Below, one piece after another: positions 31,943-43,379 of a stretch of 64,000 nt of DNA. The position numbers and the translations under genes are program-made. Source of the DNA: Steromphala cineraria (lineage: Eukaryota; Mollusca; Gastropoda; Trochida; Trochidae); NCBI GenBank assembly GCA_916613615.1, contig OU744727.1:1394593-1458592 (forward strand), given 5' to 3'. Below the pieces are notes generated by a model. That model saw only the letters and a program-made list of their open reading frames with translations. It was not told the DNA's origin and did not search any database. Numbering within the stretch: the stretch's first letter is position 1; each line of letters opens with the position of its first letter.

Positions 31943-33858
31943 ATGCCCAAGTACTATCCAGATGAGGATGGGCAAGCGCCAGAGAAACCTAACATAGCGT
32001 GCCATGGCCTCCGGGAGGATCTCAAAAGTTGCCTTCTTAAGAGTGATTGTGTCAGAAAGGTAGGGAAATTCTTGTCATTGTCATGTAACAAGAACAGAGG
32101 CAACGTAATTTACCAATGTGTCTTGAAAAAATCTTTGACTAAAGAAACAAGAAATCCAATGGCGGATTTGAATTTTTGAAATGGGGGTTCACCATTGAAA
32201 ATGGAAAGGAAGTTCGGGTACCAAATTTTTATTTCATAGAAGATATCATATGAGTGTCCATGATATACTATGTTTATCACATGAGTGCCTAATACTAGTA
32301 TTTCTAATGCGAGAGCTTGGATATACTGATATTTATGTACTAATGTAAAAAAAAAGTAGTTCATGGGTACCATATAATATTTTGTTTATTACCTTAGGTG
32401 TAAAATTAAAGAAAATAGAAGAAAAGGCCTAGCTGAAGAAATCTGAAGATGGTGTGTATTAAATACAAGATCGTAGGTGAACAGTGTTATCAAGAGCATT
32501 GTTTGAAAAGTGTTAATATGACTGCCCTTGTAGGTAATAACTTGTGTATTTGACAGCATGGCAAGAGCCCGAAGGAGTGTCTGATGATGGGGCGAGATCC
32601 CAGCATACCAGACGAGTGTCACAGTCTCAGGACCGCGTTCTTCGAGTGCAAGAGGTCTTTGGTAAGCATCTGTGTTCCTATAGTTTTTACTGGTATTGGT
32701 CATTTCGTTGGTTTGAAATATCAAACAAACATTCCAAACACTACTTACCCTGCTTTACAGTAATGTAATGATGTCATACCTTTGATGCGTCTTTTCCATG
32801 TCCATGGGCTACATTATTACCCTGAAGGAGTGTACTTTTACAGCTGCTACTAATCACTAATCACGACCACGTAGGTCAGTACATCCAACTTTCAGGTACC
32901 CATTTTAACAGCTGGATGGACTGAGTGCAATGTGGATGAAATGCCTTGCCCAGGGACGCAACACATTATGAGACCCAAGTTACAAATTTTTGGTGTCTAC
33001 ACAGGGGTTCGAACACTGGTCTCTGGCGTGAAAAGCAAACATGCTAACCACTACACCACTGTGCTCCATGCTTTGGGCGGACAGTTGATTTATTGTAATC
33101 CTACAATTGTTTGACAAAATTGGCTTTGTTGCAAATGACCTTTTTCTAATTTAACTAGCAACTGGTTTGTGAGCAGATTACTATTTAAAAGTAAGTAGGT
33201 ATATTAATTACAATTTTCAGATATTTCTTTCATTAAATGTTAAGTATGAAAATAAGACATAAGAACACCCCCAAGAGTGAAGCTAGGTTTTATTCAACAT
33301 ATGGTAACATTCACAGTAAATATTAGATTTTATGAGATCCTGGAATGTGAATTAATAATTTTTTGTTTTGAAAATGTTCTTCATCAGTTGTATCATTTGA
33401 TGCAATAAAGGGGCAGATAGGGGTTTCCGTACGACAATTGAAACCGGTACTTTAGTTAAAAGAATACATTTCCACAGGAAAATTAGTTTGTTTTCAGAAT
33501 TGTTGTTCCCTGCCTTACCCTGTTCTGATATCATTTTAACATGTATGAGAAATTAGACTCACAACATTTACCCTATATTTGAAACTCTCTTTGGGTGAAC
33601 CCCCACCCAGCTCAAATGCTTTCAACATCTCTAAAATATTGTTTCATGCAACAGCCAATACTTCTCAATCAAACCACAGTGATAAAGTTTCACAAATGTG
33701 ACCCCAAACAACTCCTTGAGTGGCTCTATGATTACTTTGCAGAATGTGAAATTATTTTCTAACTGTTCCTCTAATTCATACCATAATTACATATTTATCT
33801 ATTCTCCATGTTTCAGTTGGACATGCGGACGAGATTCCGAGGCAGAAAAGGCTACTGA
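31943..33858 (+). CDS. COA5: COA5 (Pet191 homologue), cytochrome c oxidase assembly factor, three coding exons
   Basis: Exons 31943-32059, 32557-32661 and 33817-33858 (stop 33856-33858) are all phase 0 with GT-AG borders, giving 87 aa; human COA5 is about 74 aa. It starts MPKYY as in other animals. It has twin CX9C pairs, CHGLREDLKSC (residues 20-30) and CHSLRTAFFEC (in exon 2). The C-terminus TRFRGRKGY matches the family tail. COA5/Pet191 is a small disulfide-bonded intermembrane-space protein needed for complex IV assembly. I chose the internal ATG at 31943 over the one at 31925 because ttccag (31928-31933... reading up to the exon) looks like a leader-intron acceptor and because the protein aligns from MPKYY. 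The exon 2 segment between the Cys pairs is several residues longer than in human. A family E repeat and a SINE occupy the introns. Confidence 0.96.
32185..32548. repeat. Dispersed repeat family E, copy in COA5 intron 1
   Basis: It carries the 'atatgagtgtccatgata' block and later 'attttgtttattacctta', then 'atatgactgcccttgtaggt' just upstream of exon 2. The order is the same as the family E copy at 6262-6535. Confidence 0.6.
32815..33067 (-). mobile_element. tRNA-derived SINE, copy 1 (in COA5 intron 2)
   Basis: In minus orientation the head reads 'gtggtgtagtggttagcatg' (box A-like), then an A/T-altered spacer, then gtgttcgaacccc (box B, 33003-33015). The body includes 'tgccttgcccagggac' and 'ggtacccattttaacagctg', shared with 58966-59224. 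It is a diverged copy and not a functional tRNA gene. Confidence 0.85.
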
Positions 33859-34079
33859 GAGTTTGTTCTTGTGTAGAAGTCATCACTATACAGAGTGTAT
33901 CTGGTATCATCGTTTGGAACCCATGGACACATGTATATAACCTGAGTGTGAAAGTTGATGTTTGTCATAGAATTTGCATTGGTCGTTCCAAGGAAAGGTT
34001 TGAAGGGAGATAAACCCCAACATTTTAATATAGTTAACCCCCAATCCTCATATTTGAAGATTTCTAGACCTGCCTCTGT

Positions 34080-34085
34080 AATAAA
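34080..34085 (+). terminator. Candidate COA5 polyadenylation signal
   Basis: AATAAA lies 222 bp after the COA5 stop codon and is the first canonical signal I see downstream on the plus strand. Confidence 0.45.
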
Positions 34086-34343
34086 TGCATTTAAGGATGT
34101 ATTTGGGAAACCTCAGTGACCTTCTCAAAATGTATTTAAGGTTCTGACACATAAATCGTTTTTCTTCGGTATGTATGAATGATTGCAAATCCTATCAAAA
34201 TATCAGCAGCATCTTTTCCTTGCTTAAAAGAAAAACAATGTTAGGATGTTGTTCAATAACAGTGTATGAAATAAGGGGTGTCCACCAGCTCCGTACTTTT
34301 GGTCCGAGCTGGGTGTCTTCACGTTTTTTCTTCAGATATACCA

Positions 34344-34714
34344 TTAAAGGGGCATTAGCACCTTTTTTGAAAATTTTAGATTTTTTATTTTTCACTGATA
34401 ATGGTAAATAAATGCTAAATGTATTATTTTCATAGTGTCAAAAATCTTGTTACCAATCATCCATAGTCATAAAACGAATTATATAGATTCACATAAAGTC
34501 CATTTACTGCCATTTTTGTGTGAACACCTTTAATTCAAATTGTGTAAGAAAAAGGAATTTGCATTGCTGAACTTGACATTATAGTTTTGATTTATCACTG
34601 CTATATTTACCGGTAGTTTTAATATCAGTACATTGTCTTTCAATTGGAACTATTTATTTTCATTTTCCTGACATCAGCTTATTTTCTCCCTAAAACGTGC
34701 TACTGCCCCTTTAA
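34344..34714. mobile_element. MITE family B, full length (371 bp)
   Basis: The left end ttaaaggggcattagcacct is slightly diverged; the right end acgtgctactgcccctttaa is canonical. The interior shares 'gtgtgaacacctttaattca' and 'attttcctgacatcacctta'-like blocks with copies at 60120 and 62505. Confidence 0.9.
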
Positions 34715-35570
34715 AGTCTACTAAATAGCACTTCTGGACTGGCTACTTCTCAGGCTTGTTTCATGCACTGCTAAGATGTGTTGTGTTTTAACAAATTGAA
34801 GTGGTATCATGATGAGAGAATGTATTGTACATCAAGTTTTATTATATGAGCATTTTGACTGTTCAAGCTAGATTTTGTTGTAATAAATGATTTATACAGT
34901 GAATAATGAATTCAAAGTTGCTTTTTTGTCAGTTAGATCATAAGTTTAAAGAAAGTTGCTTTTCCAAAAACCTCCATCTAATAACATTTGATTTTTTTGG
35001 AGAACTTCTTGTTATGTGAATGTTTGGGAAGTGCACATAAAATCTCTCTATATACTCTTCTCATTTCATTGTTGCCCAGTTCACATTATAATGCATTGTA
35101 ACTGCTTTTTGGTTTAATGATGCACGACAATGACAATCATATTGACAATAATATTGTATGTAGAGAGAAGTTTACATTAATGTTGTGATGGCTAGTTGTT
35201 TGTTAAATGTTATACCTTAAAGACAACAAAGATTAACCCTTGTTTTCACCAAAAAAATATATTTTCATATTGACATTGAGTTTCCCCCTCGCAGAATGTT
35301 GATGAAGAATGAGAAAGCAGAAAGTTCAAAAGATGAAAGTAAAAGGAAAGTCTCTATCATGTAAGAATAAGAGAAACCAGTGCCTGCAAACGAAAATGAA
35401 AAGATCATACAAATTAATTAATACACTTTAACAAATTTGATTATGCAAAACAAAAATTCTATGTTAGAAACAAAACAAAAAGAGCATATTTTTAAGCAAG
35501 GGGACATATGATATGAGAGCTATGTGAATTGATCAAATCTGAAACCATATGATATGTCATGCAAACATCA
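34715..35570. other. Intergenic, no gene seen
   Basis: AT-rich with only short frames. No repeat family was recognised. Confidence 0.5.
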
Positions 35571-35572
35571 AT

Positions 35573-35705
35573 GCATCTTCCGAACTGTCAGTTTTATGCC
35601 TTGCTGCCGACCCTATAGTTTTTTGTGAAAAATCAAGGGTGGACAGCAAAGCATAAAACTGAAAGTTCGGAAATTGTCGTTTTATGCTTTGCGTAGGAAG
35701 ATGAC
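35573..35705. mobile_element. MITE family G, copy 2 (about 130 bp)
   Basis: The ends gcatcttccgaactgtcagt and its partner ('tcggaaattgtcgttttatg', then 'ctttgcgtaggaagatg') mirror each other, with a central 'ttttatgccttgctgcc' and its complement. It is shorter than the copy at 5612-5870. Confidence 0.8.
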
Positions 35706-36467
35706 ATCAATGATAAAAGATAATGAAATGGACTTAAATGCAAACTAAATTTATTGAAACTTTACAAACGCAGTGGCATGCTCTCGACTTTCGGCACAAT
35801 AGTGTTGAGGGCTTTCTCCCAGTAACTATCAGCCGTGATATAAGTGAAACAAATACTATTTAAAGCGGCGTTAAATCCCAAATCACCTGGCCTAATTGGA
35901 ATAGTTGTGTACCTTCCGGTATATGATGAACTCTAATGCGGAGAGATCCATCTCAGGTATTCAAAAAGCAGATGGAACATTCTACACTCAACTAGTTAGA
36001 ATAATCAACGCGAGTGTGTGACCCATTCACACAACACAACGTTATACGATGTTAAAATCATTAAATAACAATACAATCTCAATAAATTTAGATTAACAAG
36101 TTTTATATTAGGTCATACCGTGGACAAAATGGACAAAAGAGAAACGAAAGGAGGAAAAAACATACGACAACTATAAGAACCTTCAATCTCATGTATGGTC
36201 TAATTCATGTGCAAGTCAGATCTTCATTGTTTAAGTAACAGTCCTAAATAGCAGTCTAATTCAACATACGTTTTCATTGTGGTTTCAGCTTCAAAAAAAC
36301 GCTTGCAGTTTAATTAGTAGTTCTAATTTCATAAAGTGAAATTTTTAAGGACTTCGCTTAATTACCCACTCTAGAAATTCAGATTTTTCGTCTGTAACTC
36401 TACGTTTTATCTTTTCTCAACTTGTTTTGTCACCACCAGAAAATCAACCAACGAATGTTACCTTTAT

Positions 36468-37608
36468 CAGTGTATAAAATAGATTGGAAACCTAGCCTGT
36501 CCTGAAAGTTAATTGGTCAATTCCTTTATGGGAAAATAATTTGTTTAAAGTTACCAGTCCTGACCAAAAAGAAACCAGTCCTGACAAAAAGTAGCCAGTT
36601 TAAGGTCTGGCGGACAGGCTATATTTTAAACACTGTCTTTATCCCATTTTCTGCTCTAGGGCATTTTTGCAAGACGAGTAGGTGAAATCGCTCATATAAA
36701 TGGTATAAAGCTAATCATTAAAGGACAATCCCCTCACACTACCAGAGGACGTTATAGCAAGGGCCTTCAACGATAAGGAAACGTTTATACAGTCTATGAA
36801 TAATGACGGTACTAACTTTTTATCGAGGTAATGAAACCGAAAGAGAGATTTCGCATTGGCTCGAATCTATCCCACACCTTTCTTTATCCAAAAGTCCTCA
36901 AAGTTTTGACACCGATTATGATTTAAGAGAAATATGTTAATAATTCAATGTCGCAGCGTGACGTTTTTTAAACTTTATCCAATAAGTAGAGTGATTTATG
37001 ATATGAAACAATTAACATATGAAACGTGCACTGTAGGCACAAAGTAACCATCTTTATGATGACAACTTATTGCACCATTCATGCATACGCCGATACATAT
37101 AAAAAAAATATGTCTATATTCCAAATTTGCCATTTCTTGCATTAGATTAATATTAAACGCGCGATGTCCATTTATAAGTTTTTAAAAGCAGTAAAACCCT
37201 TAGGTGTTGAAGGAAACCATGTTAAAGAATGGGAGTTAGGTGAACCTAAGTAACGGTTTCTTAGAGAGGGATCCCAGAAGAATCAAGTTCAAGCGCAGTT
37301 CGTAGAAGAGTTGGCACGAACCAGGTTGTGAAAAGCAGAAAGGCTTAGATTACTTCAGACCTGATTCCCGTCGTCCCCATTTTGGCTAATAAGCCTTGTT
37401 GTAATAATTCTACATTAGCCTAATGACTATAAGTAAATTGGAAATTCTTTGTAATAAAGAATTTTTCATAAGAACTTGTTCATCTTCGGTATTTACTAAG
37501 CGAATAACTACTACAAAAAAAGGAAAACAACTTGACAGTAGTACAGTTAGTTAGAGGGACATATTAATTTTCAGGACAGGCTAGGTTTAAAATCTATTTT
37601 ATACACTG
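36468..37608. mobile_element. Non-autonomous DNA transposon, 1.14 kb, about 45-bp terminal inverted repeats
   Basis: cagtgtataaaatagattgg followed by 'aaacctagcctgtcctgaaa' at the left is mirrored at 37567-37608. The CAG start resembles hAT-type ends, but no 8-bp duplication is visible. The interior repeats part of the end (a 'cagtttaaggtctggcggacagg' block near 36597) and has no transposase frame. Confidence 0.75.
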
Positions 37609-38464
37609 TAAATAGCTTAATCATGGATTTTACAGAGGGATTTTAAGTTTTTTGGCTGTTACATCGGATTCGGTTGATGAATAAACGAACACTGTGATAC
37701 CTTAAGTGACTCAAAGAAGTGAGTGTGATGAGTAAGAGATAAACTTTGAAGACAAATATTCATACAAGAGACCATGGCATTGTTAAGACGCAGAAAGTTG
37801 ACAACACTGTATACCAGTGCCAGGTAAACATAACAGGGAACGACAGGGTGATATGTGAGGATATCCCACGTGTTTGTGCGACACTGCCTCGAGCCAGGAG
37901 CCTGGTGTATACATCACATAACCCCCTGCCTCCTGTGTGAATGTGCTGGTTGTTATAGATACGACATAGACATGTGCCGTCCATGTTCTCACTTTTCACT
38001 TGTCTGGTCTATAAGTCATAATCTGACTTGAGTCTATAGTACATGGCATACTTCACATGTCCGGATCTCATAATAAGTGCATGTCCATTCATCTGTCGAG
38101 AGAAAGTTCCAAGCGTGAAAAAAATCTCATTGTTCCACCTCAAAGCGGAAACTTTCACTCTTAAACTTCGAAGAGAGTTTTTCCGGCTATTTGACCCTAA
38201 GAGGTGACTTGAAATATAGATGTTCACAACGCCAAAATGAAACTGGTAAAACGTGGATAATGCGAACCGCGTGACAGACGACATTTTAAAAGCAGACGAC
38301 AATGTTAATCAAACGGGTTTCTCAATCGTTCGAGGCTGGCTCTGCCTCTGGTCACTGAGTTTAACTGTCTAATGGAAGATCTGTCAAAGGGATTGTGATG
38401 TTAATGGACCTCTTCAAGTTTTCTGTAGTAGAAAGAATCAACCATTGAAGTCTGTCTCAAGATG
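37609..38464 (+). other. Possible leader exon region of the secreted-protein gene
   Basis: A strong donor (gat|gtaagtacc, GT at 38465-38466) follows GC-richer DNA and a TATA-like attttaaaag near 38282. A fitting acceptor lies at 39610-39611. This would make an untranslated first exon ending at 38464 for the gene at 39681. No coding frame here is convincing; opposing 60-80 codon frames at 37746-37999 have no motif. Confidence 0.35.
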
Positions 38465-38912
38465 TAAGTACCTTACTGTGATGTAACGAGGCTTGATTGA
38501 TCTTGAATTCGATAGAAAGTCCATTACAATGTGCATGAGAAGGCGATGGCAGATTTTTAACATGTTCAGCATATTTCAACATTTATATCATTTTGAACAT
38601 ATTAAATAAACTTTTCAAGTAGAAATAATACTATATTGATAGCAAGCAGAAGATAAATGCATTTTTTATGTAGGAAAGTAAACAGTAAATAGTTCTGCTT
38701 ACACAAGGTCGTTATTTTCAACAACAAAACATACTTTAAGCATTGTTTATCTTGTATATTATGCTTATCATCACTTCCTTGTGTAGAAAGTATTATATTT
38801 GGTGACCTATATTTCCCGCAGTGACAGCACAGCTAAATCTGATCACTGTAATGTGGTTATACACAGTTTGACAGGTTTTATATGACGTCCAGTCATTTAA
38901 TCATTTCATGAT

Positions 38913-39143
38913 CTAGCGGTTTGTACTCTTTGAAGATTGGAAATAGAAGCAATTGACAACAAAAGATATAGATCCGATCCTTGAAAGTTCTATCCTCTCC
39001 CCATATGGGTACCCCTTGTCACATACTCCTGATCTAACCCCTGATGTACTGTGGGTCCTTAAAGGGCAACCGCCAGTTTCTCCTACCGACAGATCTTTCT
39101 GAATAAACTCATCGATTGAACGAACTTCTTGTGCGGAAAACAT
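38913..39143 (-). other. 76-codon minus-strand frame, unrecognised
   Basis: The frame starts MFSAQEVRSIDEFIQKDLS in DNA that is richer in GC than its surroundings, and the start of the peptide looks protein-like. It ends in low-complexity translation and no clear donor was pinned down. It could be a first exon of a minus-strand gene or chance. Confidence 0.2.
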
Positions 39144-39680
39144 ATTCTTTCAGAAGTCTATACAAAGATTTAGTTTCCAAGTTACGTGAATGTGTTCTTT
39201 CAAGAAAAACAAGAGTACAATTATACATCGTCGAATAAATTCTAGTTAAAAATTCTAAATTTAAGCATACGGGAATGGTTGAGACTTATTCACTGATTAT
39301 TTTTGTACTACCTTTGAACTAATTGCACAACTTTGATTGCATCCAATCAGATCCTTCCATTTCTAGTCTGATACGTTAATTTATTAAGATCAGAGTTTTC
39401 TGACTTGAGATGCCTTTGAAGGGAGAGAGAGGAAAAGGTCTCGACAAAAAAATAATGTAATTCTGAATAAAACAATGTTGTATATGTTCACTTTTGATCT
39501 AAATGGCGTGTATAAAATATTAATTAAGGCAGTAAATGCGCTTATAAGGTTGACCATATTGAACCAGTCCCGACCACAGCCTCGATCTAAACAATCCACA
39601 TCCTGTTGCAGATGCTGAACTGGAGAGTTTGAAGGTGATGATACTCAAGACATCATTGTGAATCAACGTCGTCAAAGAAT

Positions 39681-41564
39681 ATGAAAATCCAAGCAAACTT
39701 TGCCCTGTTGCTATGTCACCTGACCTGTGCCTTGGCTATAAGATTATCTCTGGAAGGATATAACAGCAGAGGACGTCACGTGATCCACGAGCGTTCCAAC
39801 TCCTCGACCGGGAAGACCGTGTTCTTAAAGGATCGCGGCCATCTTAATTACTTCTTGTGTCTCCGCCAGGACACAGTTCTGCGAGTTGCAGACGTCAGAT
39901 ATTCCAATGATGGCGGACCAGACGTCGTGTCAGCCATGATTGATAATATCCCATTAGGAACCTTCATCACCGGAAATAAATCAGATTGGGGAAAACTCTG
40001 GAACGTATTTCACAATTCCGGTCCCCTTGACAGACGATTCGTCGTCAAGGAAGGATGGCACGATCTCACTGTTTCAGTGAAAGCTACAAACGGAATCGAG
40101 CTCGATTACATCCAGCTTGAGCTGTCGGATGAGACGATTACTCATGATATACTCACATGCATTCTGATGTGCTCTAATAGTCTGCCGGTTGTCCCCCCTG
40201 TAGCACCCCAGGTGCACGAGAACGCTACCCTGGTCCAGACGAGCTACCCGACCCAGTGCGCGGAGGAGGACAACATCAAGATACCCGTGTTCCTGGAGAA
40301 CGTGATGGAGTACAAGGTCACGGCGTCTCTCCCTCACTACCGTACCTTCATCAACCAGCGACATCCAAACACCTCCGGGTGCCACAACTTGCCCTCTGTC
40401 TACTGGAAGATACCGCATATCGTCGTCCCTCAACGTCTTACACGTGCATTCCATGCCGGGGTCAGAGTGGACTTCCTGTTCGGATACAGCAAACCGTACA
40501 CGTCTCAAGTCTTGCAAATTGCTTTCAGACTTAAAGGTCGATCAAAAGGTTTCATTGATGCAGATATTGGTTCCAAAGTCACGATCAAAATCCAACCAGT
40601 TCGATCTCAGGTAACAATGCAGATATTATATCAGGGCCGAGCCAAAAAGATTCTTGGCCTGATTGAGCAAGTCTTCAACCCAGGGGAGACAACCAAGGTA
40701 TGGCATGTTCCCGACTTCTCGTGGACTGAGTTCGATGAGAACACTCTCTTCGTCTCAATAGCAGCAACAGGACTGGGATCGCTTCTACTAGATTACATCC
40801 AACTGGAGAGGCGATACATGAGGCCTGACCGACCTTTCATGATCTACAGATCTGATGACGTCATCATTGAGGGGATCGACGTCGACTTCCCCTGGCGGGC
40901 CCCGGAGACGATGCAGGTGCGACGCCTAGACAATGGTCAAGTGTTTCCTAAGGTGGACTACTTCCGGATATCCAGTTCAGTTCCCTGGTCCACGGGCTAC
41001 GCGCAAATCTTCGTCCTCTACCAAGACGGTAATGTTCGTCTGCTCGAGCTGCCGCCGTCTGGTCTAGACTGGATTCCATTCGGAACTTCTATCATAATTG
41101 GACAATCTGATCCAAATGATTTCCGGCCATCTGCGCCTATTAAAAGAATGGATTTGTCGCCCAAGCATTTAAACATGACTTTATACTATTCAGATGGCGC
41201 TTCGGCCAAGCTGGACCTGAAAGCAACAGTCACAGATACTGTTCTGAAAGTTTCAGAACTCTTTATGAAAAAAGATCCAAAACAGTACCCTTTCGCAACA
41301 TTTCGTTCCATGCACGTCAAGGACGGTAACTCTGACTCTGACAGCGTGTTGGTTGACGGACAGATGGCGCTACCAGTCGAGCGTGGCTGGCAGTCTCTTT
41401 CAGGCAAATCCTTCATGTTGTTCCGGCGATGTGAATCCAAACATTTGACACTCAGTCCAGATATAAGACTGGACATAGTGGAGACCACGTCCTCCATTAA
41501 ACACAAAGCAAGTACTGACAGACTGTGGGGAGAATTTCTGGCATGGAGACGGTTGATGGTGTAA
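39681..41564 (+). CDS. Intronless secreted protein, 627 aa, with two lectin-like beta-sandwich motifs; function unknown
   Basis: This is the longest frame in the window. An in-frame stop lies at 39639-39641 and this is the first ATG after it. Residues 1-19 form a signal peptide (hydrophobic ALLLCHLTCALA, likely cut after ALA). Residues about 25-147 and 200-376 each end in LDYIQLE (141-147, 370-376), preceded by a GWH.LTVSV or ENTLFVSI strand. That pattern is typical of CBM6/CBM35-like or malectin-like carbohydrate-binding folds; this is inferred by eye. Residues about 405-600 form a third domain with VDYFRISSS, GYAQIFVLYQDGNV, FGTSIIIGQSDP and PFATFRSM (537-544) that I do not recognise. Potential N-glycosylation sites are at 40, 99, 181, 230 and 498. 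There is no transmembrane segment near the C-terminus. The frame is richer in GC than flanking DNA and has no intron, suggesting a retrogene or acquired gene. A leader intron (38465-39611) is possible. Confidence 0.9.
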   Translation: MKIQANFALLLCHLTCALAIRLSLEGYNSRGRHVIHERSNSSTGKTVFLKDRGHLNYFLCLRQDTVLRVADVRYSNDGGPDVVSAMIDNIPLGTFITGNKSDWGKLWNVFHNSGPLDRRFVVKEGWHDLTVSVKATNGIELDYIQLELSDETITHDILTCILMCSNSLPVVPPVAPQVHENATLVQTSYPTQCAEEDNIKIPVFLENVMEYKVTASLPHYRTFINQRHPNTSGCHNLPSVYWKIPHIVVPQRLTRAFHAGVRVDFLFGYSKPYTSQVLQIAFRLKGRSKGFIDADIGSKVTIKIQPVRSQVTMQILYQGRAKKILGLIEQVFNPGETTKVWHVPDFSWTEFDENTLFVSIAATGLGSLLLDYIQLERRYMRPDRPFMIYRSDDVIIEGIDVDFPWRAPETMQVRRLDNGQVFPKVDYFRISSSVPWSTGYAQIFVLYQDGNVRLLELPPSGLDWIPFGTSIIIGQSDPNDFRPSAPIKRMDLSPKHLNMTLYYSDGASAKLDLKATVTDTVLKVSELFMKKDPKQYPFATFRSMHVKDGNSDSDSVLVDGQMALPVERGWQSLSGKSFMLFRRCESKHLTLSPDIRLDIVETTSSIKHKASTDRLWGEFLAWRRLMV

Positions 41565-41915
41565 AGTCTTAGTGCTTTTATCTAGAAATAGTTCATCAAC
41601 TTCACGTGCATTTCTGTAAATATGTGTATATGAGCTTGATATTGAAGTAAGTGATATTGTGGGGGCCATTAGTTGATGTACATGTTATGATACGTATGGC
41701 TTGTCTAGGAAAGCTTGAATATTGATAAAGATTTCATCGATTTTTTTACATACGAAATGTATTGTATCTTATGATGTTTGACTTCCCAAACCCCCAATTT
41801 CTTTAAAATTGTACTTACATTACCAAAGTGTCTTTCGTTCACCTTTGTGCTTTGTTGTGTACTCCATGAAGTTTGTACATACGACATATCTTGATTCTCA
41901 AAACTTGTACCAAAG

Positions 41916-41921
41916 AATAAA
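41916..41921 (+). terminator. Candidate polyadenylation signal of the 627-aa gene
   Basis: AATAAA lies about 350 bp after the stop codon at 41562-41564 and just before a MITE fragment. Confidence 0.5.
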
Positions 41922-41937
41922 TTTTAGTTCCCAAATG

Positions 41938-42060
41938 AAAATACATATTTAATGCAGCTATCTACTATTAAAATTGAAAGGAGCCCACTGAAACTGCCTT
42001 GCTGCAATATCAAAGACTTGCAGATATTTTGTTTCAAGGGCTTGTGGACAGACTAGTTGT
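41938..42060. mobile_element. MITE family F, fragment in opposite orientation
   Basis: 'aaaatacatatttaatgcag' and 'attgaaaggagcccactgaa' are the complement of interior blocks of the element at 9583-9870. The terminal repeats are not intact. Confidence 0.75.
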
Positions 42061-43035
42061 ACCTATTTGACCTTACTGTCTCGATCCCTGTCATCCTCCT
42101 GTCTTGTTGAAGGACATAAAATCGTCTTTGGTGACCTTGACCGTAATTTCAACATAACACTTTGATCACTTTTCAAATTTCGTTAACGGAAATACCATTA
42201 ACATTTGTAAGCTTAAATTTATAAATCTTAAGTTTTCTGTTACCCGTTATTCATAAATACCATTTTATGTTCCACCGATTTGACAATATTATTGACAATT
42301 TTTCAAGAATGCAAGACATCATCAAATTTGAAACCTTTGTATGTAGGCCTATCTTACTATTGCTCATCATCATATGGTGTAATGATTCCAAGGTTCCCAC
42401 TGTGGAGTTTGAGTTGTACCATAGTTGCCAGCATCGTCAACTACTCAAGTTTCTCTAGCGCTGTTTCTTAACGTTGCATGCGATTTCCGTGCTTTGTTCA
42501 CAAAAGTGACAATGCTTTTATACGTTTTGTACATGAACTGCTCTACTGATCCATGCTAAAGATATGGACGGTGTTAGATCTAACTATACATACAGAACAA
42601 CGATAATATGTATTACATCTTCTATTTTAAATATTTTAAATTGTTTGAATGTTACTTATCCCTTCTATTCGGTTGACAATGGAATAAATCATAAAGAAGT
42701 GGCAGCGTTATCAAACTGCAGTATTTGTACTGTATTCGTGGTATTTTTAGCAATATTTTACGACCAACAATGAGATGATCGGACCAAAATTCATTAATAG
42801 GAGACAGTTTACCAAAATGGCCGAAACGTAAGCCCAGGCATGTCGACATGAAAGCGAATCAAGTGTGTTTGTTTTACATTTTTACAGAAACGTTTCTGTA
42901 TATGCAACTTCTTTATTTATTATATTGCAATTCTTTTTCTAAATTCTTTTATTTCCTTTGGAGACAAATGGTTTCTCTTTACCAACTTTGCACTCTATTG
43001 TACCAAGTTGATAAAACATAATCAAATAATACGTT
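42061..43035. other. Intergenic, no gene seen
   Basis: Short frames of 60-70 codons at 42267-42849 overlap on both strands and lack motifs. Confidence 0.5.
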
Positions 43036-43040
43036 ACCCT

Positions 43041-43262
43041 TTAAAGGGACAGTCCTATCGGGTATTTATCGTCGAAACAAAATTCAAGGGACATTTCAGT
43101 TTTATGTTTATAATGCTGTAAGTACATGATCATAACACAACCAAGTTGAAAATGTTACTGCGGGTTACATGTTTGTTGGTTTATGTTCGACAACTTGATA
43201 AAGAAATGCACAGAAGCAACTTCATTTTCACAAAAAATACCCCTATAGGACATTTCATTTCC
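43041..43262. mobile_element. Family I element with weak inverted ends
   Basis: It starts ttaaagggacagtcctatcg and ends in 'acccctataggacatttc', a partial complement. The interior matches copies at 20856 and 45094 ('gcaagttgaa..tgttact.gggt'). Confidence 0.65.
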
Positions 43263-43379
43263 GGGTTGTCGCTTAAAATGACGCCTTCTAATTGATGTAT
43301 GTTTTCCCTCCCGGATCATGTTTAACTTTTTTATAAACTTTTCGTCGTGTCAGAGTTCATCTAAATACCTGTCTTCTTT

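Noticed and set aside
32389..32724. 111-codon minus-strand frame
   Set aside because: It is antisense to COA5 exon 2 and family E repeat sequence.
37746..37999. Three overlapping frames of 64-79 codons on both strands
   Set aside because: Mutually overlapping frames over one GC-richer patch without motifs; none preferred.
40074..40517. 147-codon minus-strand frame, and smaller minus or plus frames at 40256-40534, 41186-41506 and 41400-41669
   Set aside because: They are shadows of the 627-aa gene at 39681-41564, which has a signal peptide and coherent domains.
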